From the NCBI GenBank assembly GCA_039090855.1, contig CM077025.1, positions 98,622,489 through 98,686,488 of the forward strand: 64,000 nucleotides of DNA, written 5' to 3'. This DNA is from Macrothele yani. Its lineage: Eukaryota > Arthropoda > Arachnida > Araneae > Macrothelidae. Under the pieces are notes generated by a model, which was not told the DNA's origin, searched no databases, and was given only the letters and a program-made list of their open reading frames with translations. Of this stretch, positions 55,199-64,000 are shown piece after piece. The position numbers were made by a program, and so were the translations under genes. Positions within the stretch are counted from its first letter, which is position 1, and each line of letters opens with the position of its first letter.

Positions 55199-55270
55199 GT
55201 CCGCGTAGCTCAATTGGTAGAGTGACTTATTCCGGAATGAGGGGACCAGGTTTCGAGCCCCGGCGTGGAC
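55199..55270 (+). ncRNA. tRNA-like module, TRIM copy 2, 3' LTR
   Basis: As 54779-54850, with D-arm GAGT and a T arm weakened to CAGGT TTCGAGC CCCGG. Loop TCCGGA intact. Confidence 0.7.
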
Positions 55271-55455
55271 AAAAATGACGGAGAAATTTACTTCATTATA
55301 ACCCTCTGTCTGCTCTTCTTAAGTAGGCCCTACCATTTTAGTACATAAATGTTTGTGTTTCTGCTTGAAAATGGAGGCAAAATTCTGGTTACCGAGAGCA
55401 GAGTGTTCTTGATCCTAGATATCATTGCAATTGCTGTAGCACCTAAGCTAGGGTT

Positions 55456-55525
55456 TATTTATTTATTTATTTATTTATTATTTATTTATTTATTTTATTT
55501 TTAGGTAGACGAAATATAAGGTTGT

Positions 55526-55606
<81 letters not shown>

Positions 55607-55645
55607 TCTGTCTCTCTCTCTCTCTGTCTCCCCCCCACCCTCTTT
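55456..55645. repeat. (TTTA)n and (TC)n microsatellites
   Basis: A TTTA-type tract at 55456-55502 followed by a ~100-bp CT tract (55531-55635) ending in a C-run. Confidence 0.95.
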
Positions 55646-55825
55646 AATTTCTACATGTGCAAATTTTCATTGTTTTTCACATCTAGTAGTTAATTTGAAC
55701 ATCGACCACCTGCAGATTATTTTGTGACATCATGATATCTGTGGCAGACTGATCTAGAACTTTATACTATGGGAATACGTATTATTTACCCTGAAAGATT
55801 GGGATCATGCGGAATGGAAGATGTA

Positions 55826-57006
55826 CACTTATAAGCCATTCCATTATGACCACCCCCAGCTTAGAGAAATAAGCGCTCCTGGAGACTAAACGGTGGCGCA
55901 GGTGAAGTTCACAGGGCAGTATATATACAACCCGAGGACCGGCTTTCGGTTAGTTGAGTGTTCGGAGTCAGAATGGGAAAGCTACCGATTTATCGGAGTT
56001 TGATAAAAGACAAATTGTGATGGCACGGCGAGGCTTGTGGGTTATTCACGTGCAGCTGTAATGAGTACGTATCAAAAGTGGTGCAAATATGGCCAAACGA
56101 CAAACCGTCGTCCACAGCTCAGTGATGTCAGAGTGGAGCGGAGACTGTCGCACATTGTTTGCAGCGACGGTAGCGCCGCAGTGCGACAAATCACCCTCAG
56201 CTACAACAGTGGTGCTCAGGGCAATGTGTCATAGCACGAAGTTCATTGCAGCATTCTGCGCATGGGTTTGCGCAGCAGAAGACCCAGTCGTGTCCCCATG
56301 GTCACTGCACGTCATCTCCAACGACGCATTAAATTGGCGTAAGATAATCGAGATTGGACCGTGGACGATTTGAAGAAAATGGTCTGGTCTGAGGAATCAA
56401 GATTCCTGGTGCATCACGTAGACGGCCGAGAGCGGATGCGTCGATTTGCAACGTAGGGTATGGTACCTGGATGCACTGTTGGGCGGAAACAGGCTGGTTA
56501 CGGAGGTATTATGCTGTGAGCGATGTTGTCTTGGGACACTTTAGGCCCCATTATTCCAATAGCACAGTCCCTGACAGCTGTCAGGTATCTGCACATCGTT
56601 GCGGAACAAGTTCTCCCATTCATGGCAACTGTATTCCCTGCTGGTGATGGCCATTACCAACAGAATAATGCGCCATGCCAAACTGCGAGAATCATCAAGA
56701 AGTGGTCCGAGGAACATGCTGGTAACTTTCTGTTAATGCCCTGGCCTCCAAATTTACCTGACATGAGCCGAATTGAACATTTGTGGTTCGACTTGGTAAA
56801 AGCGGGTTCGCGCTAAATCACCTCCAACCCGAAATGTACGGGAACTGGATGACCTGCTGTTGACATTATGGCACCAGATACCCCAGGATACCTATCGCCA
56901 CCTTATCGAATCGATCGATGCCTCACCGAGTGGTCGCTGTTTTGTGGGCTAAAGGAGGTCCTACAGCTTATTAGGTAGGTGGTAATAATGTAATGGTTCG
57001 TCGGTG
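55826..57006 (+). mobile_element. Tc1-like transposon relic, 1181 bp
   Basis: Left end CACTTATAAGCCATTCCATTA and the reverse of the right end CACCGACGAACCATTACATTA share CAC----A-CCATT-CATTA-----CACC. TA at 55824-55825 and 57007-57008. Confidence 0.82.
55972..56965 (+). pseudogene. Tc1 transposase pseudogene
   Basis: Blocks across frames: DLSEFDKRQIVMARR-type start (after 55980), SRAAVMSTYQKWCKYGQTTN, a decayed HTH, MVWSEESRFLVHH near 56378 (first catalytic position reads E/E rather than D/E), VLPFMATVFPAGDGHYQQNN and LPDMSRIEHLWFDLV (E). The second catalytic Asp is Asn (AAT at 56664-56666). Frame changes near 56230, 56390 and 56500. Confidence 0.8.
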
Positions 57007-57008
57007 TA

Positions 57009-58316
57009 TATTTGAATAAAAACGTTATATTCTTAGCGTATGCTGCGCTCGTAACATTCTTCTATTTAAAAATGTTTATATAAACTAATTTTTGTTAAAA
57101 TTGAAAAACGTAATCAGTAATAAAAATTACAAAAAAATATTAAACATTGAAGCATATGAAAACACAAATTTTATCGGTGATCGAATCTGCGCTCCCTCGC
57201 TCTGGAACCAGTTGTACAGAATCCATCACTGCAGATTTGTCATCTTGACACGTGTTTCACCTCTTTAATACGTCATAAGCAAAAATTCAATTATGTTTAA
57301 AATTTTTGACGGTCTCTTCTAGTAATGTTTTTTCCAGTTCTTTCACCGGCAAGGAACTTTTTTCATTTAGAATTACATCACTGCTGTTATTCAAAAAGGA
57401 ATTCCACAGCGAAAAAGCAAGGAATTGCCGCATTTTAACCGGGCAATTATTGTTATTATTATTATTATTATCATTATTATTATTCACTCACTGTGGCAAA
57501 AATTGGGCATACAAAGGGTATAAATAAATGACGAACCAAAGCAGCTGCACAAGATTGTTCACGAGATACGTAGATAAGTCATCCTTATGAATGTAAAAAT
57601 GAGTTCAGCTTTATTACGTAATCATAATTGTAGCAAAACGCAAGAAGCGCTGGGTAGCCAGACATTTGCGCTTCCCACCAAGTTGGCATTCAGAATTAAT
57701 TGGAGTTTAATCCGAAGCCCGACGGAGTCACCCTTCATTAGGGGCGATTGTGTGTCGTTTTTGAAGGGGACGCCTGTCAATAATTGGCCGCACGCGACCC
57801 TCAGAGGCAATGCGATCCTGTGTCCTTCATCCCCGTGAGTCCCTGGGGGTGGATCGCTCCCTCCTAATAGCCACTATTTTTCACTCCTCCTGCAGTAATG
57901 TGTCAGGGAGAATCGAATTCATTGTCGATGAGTGAGCAGTGGGTCGTAATACCCACCGTGTAAGTGGGGATTCAAGCGACTTGCTTGTTTTGTCAGAACA
58001 CAACAGTAAAGTCCTGTCGCCTCCACGGGGATAACCCAGTCCCCCGAGACTCAAATATCGAACACCTTCGCTTCACTTTTACCGCTACAAAAAGCTTCCA
58101 GGTACAAATAGCTTCCAAAATAACTCGCTACATAAATAGTGAGGAAAAGAAAGAAAAAAAGAGGAAGACACGGACAACAAATCCGCTCCGAAGTACTAAG
58201 ATTAAAGTTGTACCAATGGAGTAACTACATAGAAGTTAGCGAAGGGGGACAATGCAAACACAGATCAAGAGCCCTCAATATGATAGTGCAAACGCAGATA
58301 ACGCTTATTGTATATC
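57009..58316. other. TE-poor region; candidate conserved non-coding DNA
   Basis: A (TTA)n run lies at 57447-57485. The stretch 57590-57960 is balanced in composition with motifs such as TTTAATCC, TGTCAATAATTGG and TTAATTGG. GTGAGT (57835) and TTTTTCACTCCTCCTGCAG (57876-57894) look like splice donor and acceptor signals, but no convincing exon was found. Confidence 0.4.
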
Positions 58317-58324
58317 GTAATTAC

Positions 58325-59453
58325 CAGTGGCGTATCTTGGGTCAAAGACCTGGGCTATCCCCCCCTCCGTCCCCCAGTACTGTGTTGTTTTTTTTAAATT
58401 TACGAAGTTTAATTTTTTTATTGTTAAGTAATAGAACTAACTTTTTTTCTAAATTTTTTTTAGGTACATGCCATTGCTAACATGATACCAAATAATTATG
58501 AAGATCAGGATTTGAACACTTATTTGTACATGAACTCCATTCGTCTTCTGAATACTTTATTTGTACATGAACTCCGTTCTTCTTCTCCTTTTGTGTGAAC
58601 TTGAGTGCTACGTTTTCATAAAATGTTTCTTCCCAGTACTTTTTCATATTTAAAAAGAATGTTTTTCTCTATTGACAAAACAGGCAAGTTTTTCGAATGT
58701 GCATGTCCTTGTGTGGCTCTAAGATATATCTTGATTCTTTTTTTATGCTGAAAAACTTCTTTCGGCACAGTTGCAGTTGTTAATGGAAATTTTAATATGA
58801 AGTCTGCTAATTTGTACACCTCACTAAACACTATGTCCAATTTATTCAACTTTATGTAACACGTAATGTCTCCTACTGATTTGTTTTTGTATTCATCAAA
58901 GGAATAAAACACCTTCAGTTTATTTTTTAGTCGAGCTGTATCAAAATTTGAAGCATAGAGTTCTTTAAGTTCTGACAGTAGATGTTCAGGGAAGCTTTCA
59001 CAAAATTTCTCAAAACAGTTCGAATCCAACAAAGCCATGAATTTAAGATATAATACCTCTGATTTTAATTCATTGACACTTCACAAAAACTGAAAGAACT
59101 CTCGCGAAACACTTATGGGCGGGAATATGCGAGTGACTGAGAGAATCTGTCTTCTTTTTTCTGAGCGAACCGTTTCCCAAAGCAATGGCCCATTCCCCTC
59201 TACCAGCTGATTCATGTTGTCATGGCAACGCTAGCAGGCGATTGTACGGAAGGTTTTCGCATCAAAACTGCGAAGCCGTTGGTTTTCGCTCGCCAGACTG
59301 AGTCAAAGAAGCGAATTTTTTTCACACCGAAAGCATCGACATGTTTTAATACCGTTGATAAGTGACTTTTATTTGTGTATATTTAATTCAGTTTTATCTG
59401 TGCATTATCTGGGCTTCGCAGCTATTCTAGCTAGCCTCCAATATACGCCACTG
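58325..59453 (-). mobile_element. internally deleted hAT element, copy 2, 8-bp TSD
   Basis: Ends CAGTGGCGTATCTTGG and CCAATATACGCCACTG are inverted repeats with one mismatch. Flanked by perfect GTAATTAC (58317-58324, 59454-59461). Co-linear with 10527-11666. Confidence 0.95.
58616..59038 (-). CDS. hAT transposase C-terminal remnant ORF
   Basis: Open 140-residue frame containing the hAT dimerisation signature: LTTATVPKEVFQHKKRIKIY and LPVLSIEKNILFKYEK, similar to the ZMYM1-like hAT group. Preceded by LKNKLKVFYSFDEYKNKS. The first copy has the same region but frameshifted. Only the dimerisation part remains; a full transposase would be four to five times longer. It may have no function; a dimerising fragment could in principle interfere with active transposase. 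Confidence 0.75.
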   Translation of the reverse strand: MALLDSNCFEKFCESFPEHLLSELKELYASNFDTARLKNKLKVFYSFDEYKNKSVGDITCYIKLNKLDIVFSEVYKLADFILKFPLTTATVPKEVFQHKKRIKIYLRATQGHAHSKNLPVLSIEKNILFKYEKVLGRNIL

Positions 59454-59480
59454 GTAATTACATTATTCTATAGAAATTAA

Positions 59481-60067
59481 GGAGTTTGCAGCAAAAGGGG
59501 GCAGCTCCATTTTTGGTCGATTTTTATTTAACATTTTTACTAATCTAAGAAAAATATGCCGGATTGATTGGTACAAGAACCAGGCAAATCCGATAATAAA
59601 TGGGTGAGATATTAACGTTTTGGGAGCTGCCCCCATCACCTTTGGCGCACGTACGATGAATGCCGATGAATAAAATTGTAATATGTTATGTGCTTATTAA
59701 CAAAGACATTTGTAATGCTGTTTAATGGTAATTAAACACATTTTATTAACATTATTTAGTTTTTCTATCCTTTACTAAATGCGAAATTTAATGAAATTTA
59801 TGACATTTGCTGAAAAATGGGGCAGCTCCAATTTTTTTATATTTATCCTATATTCATTTTAGGGACAAAACATTCAGAAAATACATGTATTTATTAGAGA
59901 TAATGTTATCTTTACAGTAGAGAATTTTTTGCCAACCACAGTTAAACCGTATTTTTTATAAACAGTTTTTATCTTATTTTCCACAAAATGTTGAAAAGGG
60001 AGATTATTAACTGCCTCCCTTAATTTGAGAGTGATTTTTTAACTGCCTCCCTTTTGCTGCAAGCTCC
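59481..60067. mobile_element. MITE with TTAA target duplication
   Basis: Termini GGAGTTTGCAGCAAAAGGG and the reverse CCCTTTTGCTGCAAGCTCC (ending 60067) are inverted repeats with one mismatch, extended by GGCAG. TTAA flanks at 59477-59480 and 60068-60071, the target used by piggyBac-type transposases. The interior is AT-rich with repeated GGGGCAGCTCCATTTTT-like motifs. No coding sequence. Confidence 0.8.
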
Positions 60068-60071
60068 TTAA

Positions 60072-60304
60072 TTTGCGAGTGATTTATTAACTAATTTTAC
60101 CGCTTTAATCAAGAGGCATTAATGAAAGGAAAATAAAAACAGAAATCTTAAATGAATTAAATCTCCATGATGCAAACTAAATGCCACGTCTTTAAACATA
60201 TAATAAAATAAATGTGAATTAAATTTTCCATCCTAACAAAAATGGGCTTCAAACTCCTTTGTGAAAATGTTACTGAAACGAGATTTGAAAAGATTACGTT
60301 TTGG
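60072..60304. other. spacer, nothing recognised
   Basis: AT-rich sequence without recognised features. Confidence 0.5.
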
Positions 60305-60308
60305 GACC

Positions 60309-60673
60309 TGTGACGTGCCTGCCCAGCAGGATGCACACGACATAAAGGCAGATAGCAGCGATAACTAACGTCCGCGTAGCTTAATTGGTAGAAATCCCTT
60401 TTCCAGCGGTTCGAAAAATAAAAGTGAGTGATGTTGTATTCCACACACTAGGATTGACTGGGAGTTTTCAAGTGCACGTGGGCCATGCCCCCAGGCCCTC
60501 TTTCGAGGGGGGGGGGGGCGTGTGCCCAGCAAGACGCACACGAGATAAAGGCAGATAGCAGGGATTGCGAACGCCCGCTTAGCTCAATTGGTAGAGTGGC
60601 TTATTCTGGAATGAGGGGACCCGGGTTCGTGCCCCGCGTGGACAAAAATGATGGAGAAATTTACTTCGTTATA
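60309..60673 (+). mobile_element. TRIM-like mini-LTR retroelement, copy 3 (internally deleted)
   Basis: Starts TGTGACGTGCC and ends CTTCGTTATA; flanked by GACC at 60305-60308 and 60674-60677. A deletion joins the D arm of the first tRNA-like module (near 60392) to the internal region (AATCCCTTTTCCAGCG), removing the rest of the 5' LTR and the primer site. The second LTR has lost part of its start, after a long G-run (about 60508-60518). Confidence 0.85.
60573..60643 (+). ncRNA. tRNA-like module, TRIM copy 3, 3' LTR
   Basis: A-box TTAGCTCAATTGG, stem CTTAT/ATGAG with loop TCTGGA (CpG decay of TCCGGA), B-box GGTTCGTGCCC; one base shorter in the T arm. Acceptor pairing is weakened. Confidence 0.65.
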
Positions 60674-60677
60674 GACC

Positions 60678-61490
60678 CTCCAATTATAACGTAAATATGA
60701 TAAGTATTTTACGAATAAAATACACACATCCACATTTGTTACGGAGCATTAAGGAATTGTTTGTTTCCAAGAATAGAATAGAATATTCAGCAGCAGGTCT
60801 TTCTTTGTCATCATCATAGCAGTCAGCATAGAAAAATTTCACGACTCCATTCAAGATGGTATCAGCGCAGAAATAATAATCAGTAGGAGTTTAAACGGCT
60901 GTTCCGAGAGTTATCTGGCTGTTGCATATTAGGAAGGGCTTTTCCACTGTTTTATGGCACTCATTTTAACTTTGCCTTCAACGCCAGCAGCACGGTGAGT
61001 GAAAGCGAAACCAGTCTACGAAATTAGCCCATTGCTCTTTTGGCGTTACAATGTGTTTTCCTCAAAGGAAGGGAATAAGCCAGTGGTCCAAACAGAGGAT
61101 TGGGAGCGAGGATTACAAGAGAGAGTTCAGACAGAGAGGACGAGAGAAAGGCTTTTCCTGCTTCCGGGCCTCCGAAAGGCCAGATACGAGTAAAACGAGA
61201 TCGTTGTATACAGACCCAGAGAAATACGAAAGAGAGTATAAGTAGGAAACAGTACATGAAGAGAGATAAATGAAGGAGTTGACAAGTTTAACAAAAAATA
61301 ACTTAGATAATTCTAGGACAAACCGATAACAATATAATATCAACCTTTAGCTGAAATAAATACTGAATCAAAAGTCACAAATGCATTCACTGTTTTCTTC
61401 GTGATATATTTTACAGGTAGCTACTAAGTGTTGCGATTAGGCAATAAGAAAGAACCTAAGATGGGAAAGTAAATAAAACCCACAACAAAC
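60678..61490. other. no gene recognised
   Basis: No TE or coding frame supported. Confidence 0.5.
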
Positions 61491-61495
61491 GCACG

Positions 61496-61532
<37 letters not shown>
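61491..61532. repeat. (CA)n / (GCAC)n microsatellite
   Basis: GCACGCACGC followed by an uninterrupted CA run. Confidence 0.97.
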
Positions 61533-61533
<1 letters not shown>

Positions 61534-61756
61534 ACCTTACCATTAATATCCGGGCACCCCTCTAATGATTGTAAATTCGATCCTACGCAAGCAACGATCA
61601 ATGCTTCTTGTTCAAATTATGCGGAGTCGTGTTCAGGAGTTTGCACCCATCTTTCTACAAGATGTCCAGCTCCGGCATATTACCATGCTTTCGCCTAGAG
61701 GTGAAGAAGTTTTGACACCTCCTTTCGACGTCTTCCCAAATCAGCGAAACAACTAA

Positions 61757-64000
61757 CAGGTTTCAAAATCGCTTTATTCTAATTTATCATAAGAAAACAT
61801 AAGAGGGAGACGTACAGTATTGGGCATCTCACTGGGAAATAATACAAAACTGTTAAAAACATGATGGTATATACATTGCAATGACAATGGGGATGAATAA
61901 CAAAATGCTGCAAGCAAAGCTTATTGAATAAAAAAATTGCAGAAGTGACAAAGAGAAACACATCGTGTCACATGACATTGGCTGGGCATGATTTACAGGA
62001 TAACACAGGCGAAACAATAGTACACAATTAGAAAAAGAACAGCACAAACACCGCCGTGAAGGTAAAACATTACATACATGAGATAAAAACACAGCGTGCA
62101 CAATTGTGCAAGTTATTTAACGAGGGCACCAAAGCAACATAATACAGGCGGGGTGAAAGTAAGTAATGTACACGAGTAAGCATGAAAATACACTGAGATG
62201 GCATTAGCATTCACAATTCAACGGTAGTGTGGATTGCACGAGTCGTAGAGTGGAGGAGGGCCACCAGGGTGCCACGGAACTCAGCAAAGGAGGTGTAGAA
62301 TGTCCTAGGGTTCTGATAGGTGTAGCAGTCCAGAATCAATCGCAAACCATGGAGCGGCCGGCGCCCAGGTAGCATAGAAGGTGGCTTCTCGACGACTGGA
62401 AGAAGCCGACTGGTACTCCAGGCGGAGTCGAGAAAGCAATCGATCTTGAAAATGGCACAAAAGTGCTGCGCTGGCCTGGTGTAAAGAGACCGGCGAGGAA
62501 ATGCTGCGGAGTTGTTGAAGGTATACGTAAATAACGTGTTTAACCAGCACGAAAAGATAGGCACATACTGAAGGAAGAGTTGTAGGTGGATGAGCCCGCA
62601 GAAGAAGATGTCTGTAGGCAGTGAACGGAAGATCTTGAGAACAAGAGCGACTGGCAATCCGGAAAGCCTGGTGGAGGAGAGGCATCAGGATGGGACAGTA
62701 AAGGTAGACGTGAGAAACGTCTGCCTCCTGTGCGCAGAAGGAGCAGAGAGGGGAGGAGAGAAGAGACATGCGAAAGAGAAAATACGGAACAGGGAGGCGA
62801 TTATGCAAAAAGAGCCAGTGGGTATTAATTTCAAGAGGGGCAGATAAGGGTGAGCGGGCAGCGGCCCAGACAAGAGGAAGAGAAGCAGGGGGAACCTCCA
62901 GAATAGAAAGCGGTGAAGGGGTGGCAAGGTGCACTAGAAAACGATAAAGAGATTTAGAGGAGAGAGAGGAGAGAGGAAGAACCGAGTTTGTGAGTCGGAG
63001 GAAAAACGGCAGCGGAAGAGGGGCAGAAAAGACAGAGACGAGACCGGTGGGGGAGACAAGATCAGGGAAAAGCGAAAGAAGTGCAGTTAGCAGAGAGTCA
63101 TACACCAAATGGGCGGATGGGGACGAGAGAATAGCAGGGGGAGGCCAGAGAGAGGGCGCCAGGATAGATCCGAGTTAGTGAGGTCTTGTACAGTTACTAC
63201 ACCTGCTCGGAGCCAAGAGGGGAATGAAAAACAGGGGAGATGGGGGGATGAACAAGGGAGTTGAAGAAGAGGGGTTCAGAAAGAAGCTCTAGAGTTGAAG
63301 AGGGAGGGGAGCGAATGAGGGGGAGAGAGCGAAGGTGAGTGAGGGCTTCAGAATATGCAGGTGGGAGTTTGGAGGGGGGAAAGGACAGCAATCCATGAGA
63401 ACTAAAGAAAGAAAAGAAAAATGTGGGTTACGCAAGGAGGCAAGAACGTCACGTACCTGAACTGCGGAAGCCACTGGAGCCGTGAAAAGGTGAATGAAGT
63501 TGATCACTCGGCTTGCTTTGTAGCACAGCGGGACATCAGGTAGGCCAGCACCACCATAGGAGGGAGGAGCACAGAGCTTGTGGACGTTAATCCAGTGATG
63601 ACCCGCCCACATTACTCGAGTAAGGCAGCGTGTAACCTCCTGGAGACAGAAAAGCGGGGTCGTAGATGCAATCCAAGAATGCTTGCAGATGGACAGAAGG
63701 TATGTCCTGGTGAGATTTGCACGCTGGTAGTAGGACGTACAGAACTGCGCACGACACCAGAATGCAGCTGTGCGGAGGAGGCGAGGATGGAGTTCCGAGC
63801 GAGTTGCACTGGATGTAGCTTGTGGTGCGCCTAAGTGCACACCCAGGAAGCGTTGGGTAGTGGATGACCATGTGGCCCCCATGGAGCATCCAAGCGATTG
63901 GACCACGACCCGCACCACAATCCAGTGCTCTTAGAAGTATTTAGTTCAGCTGCAGAACATGAAGCATATGCGGAGAACAAACGACGAAGCAGTTGGAACT
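61757..64000 (-). mobile_element. 3' half of a non-LTR retrotransposon (runs off window)
   Basis: Minus-strand element: RT C-terminal coding sequence 63918-62305, then ~550 bp of 3' untranslated sequence with an AATAAA signal near 61770. The 5' part lies beyond the window. It is unrelated in sequence to the RTE copies. Confidence 0.75.
62305..63918 (-). pseudogene. LINE reverse transcriptase C-terminal region with CCHC motif
   Basis: First block (63918-63289): SYYQRANLTRTYLLSICKH, VTRCLTRVMWAGHHWINVHK and PSYGGAGLPDVPLCYKASR, the post-palm region of L1/Tx1- and R1/Tad-like LINEs. Second block (63108-62305): INTHWLFLHNRLPVPYFLFR followed by a C-terminal zinc motif CSFCAQEADVSHVYLYC (CX2CX7HX4C). 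A frame break lies between 63289 and 63108, so this copy is defective unless the break reflects a sequencing error. Clade assignment is tentative. Confidence 0.75.

Larger units (their letters stand above)
54718..55300 (+). mobile_element. TRIM-like mini-LTR retroelement, copy 2
   Basis: LTR 54718-54880, internal 54881-55143, LTR 55144-55300; flanked by ACCC at 54714-54717 and 55301-55304. Same architecture as 19721-20308, including the internal hairpin (54919-54957) and a purine tract (GGGAGTGGGGAGA) before the second LTR. The primer site has decayed (TGGGGTCAGAAC). No ORF. Confidence 0.88.

Overview
The window looks like intergenic DNA from a large, repeat-rich animal genome, most likely an arthropod (a chelicerate or crustacean would fit; the sequence alone does not settle it). 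I found no convincing host protein-coding gene, rRNA or functional tRNA. Almost everything recognisable is a transposable element (TE), a tandem repeat, or a nested stack of both. The evidence for animal origin is Tc1/mariner transposases of the DD34E and DD34D types, hAT elements with 8-bp target-site duplications (TSDs), a Ty3/Gypsy element, RTE-like non-LTR retrotransposons with (GAT)n tails, tRNA-derived SINEs and a Helitron-like element.

Layout. 1-3200: RTE tail, mariner relic with a SINE inserted just upstream of its start codon, two more SINEs. 3205-8852: one Ty3/Gypsy element bounded by ~1.3-kb LTRs; its RT, RNase H and most of integrase are deleted, leaving protease fused in frame to the integrase C-terminus. 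9515-11666: a 5'-truncated RTE and an internally deleted hAT. 13741-21460: a four-level nest (an ~81-bp satellite, interrupted by a foldback element with ~440-bp arms, interrupted by a 5.6-kb hAT, interrupted by a 588-bp TRIM-like element). 22100-25606: a non-LTR RT relic split by a Tc1 element, then a second foldback. 26000-33450: SINEs, a Helitron-like element, a large palindrome and TE-free stretches. 33879-41430: a Tc1 split by a solo LTR, a higher-order satellite (3 x ~153 bp) and an extremely homogeneous ~155-bp A-tract satellite (12 units). 41600-49321: mariner and Tc1 relics, another solo LTR inside a Tc1, SINEs. 49434-53990: the longest RTE copy, then a mariner inside a local duplication. 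54718-60673: two more TRIM-like copies, a Tc1, a second hAT copy and a TTAA-flanked MITE. 61757-64000: the 3' half of another non-LTR retrotransposon running off the window.

Most interesting item: a family of very short LTR retroelements (three copies at 19721, 54718 and 60309, each flanked by its own 4-bp TSD). Each LTR carries a tRNA-like sequence with A- and B-box promoter motifs. The first copy has a primer-binding-site-like TGGCGCCCGAAC directly after the 5' LTR and a purine tract directly before the 3' LTR. Its acceptor stem and an internal hairpin show compensatory changes between copies, and the 'anticodon' loop is a self-complementary hexamer. The layout parallels plant Cassandra TRIMs, whose LTRs carry 5S rRNA sequence, but here the embedded Pol III-type unit is tRNA-like.
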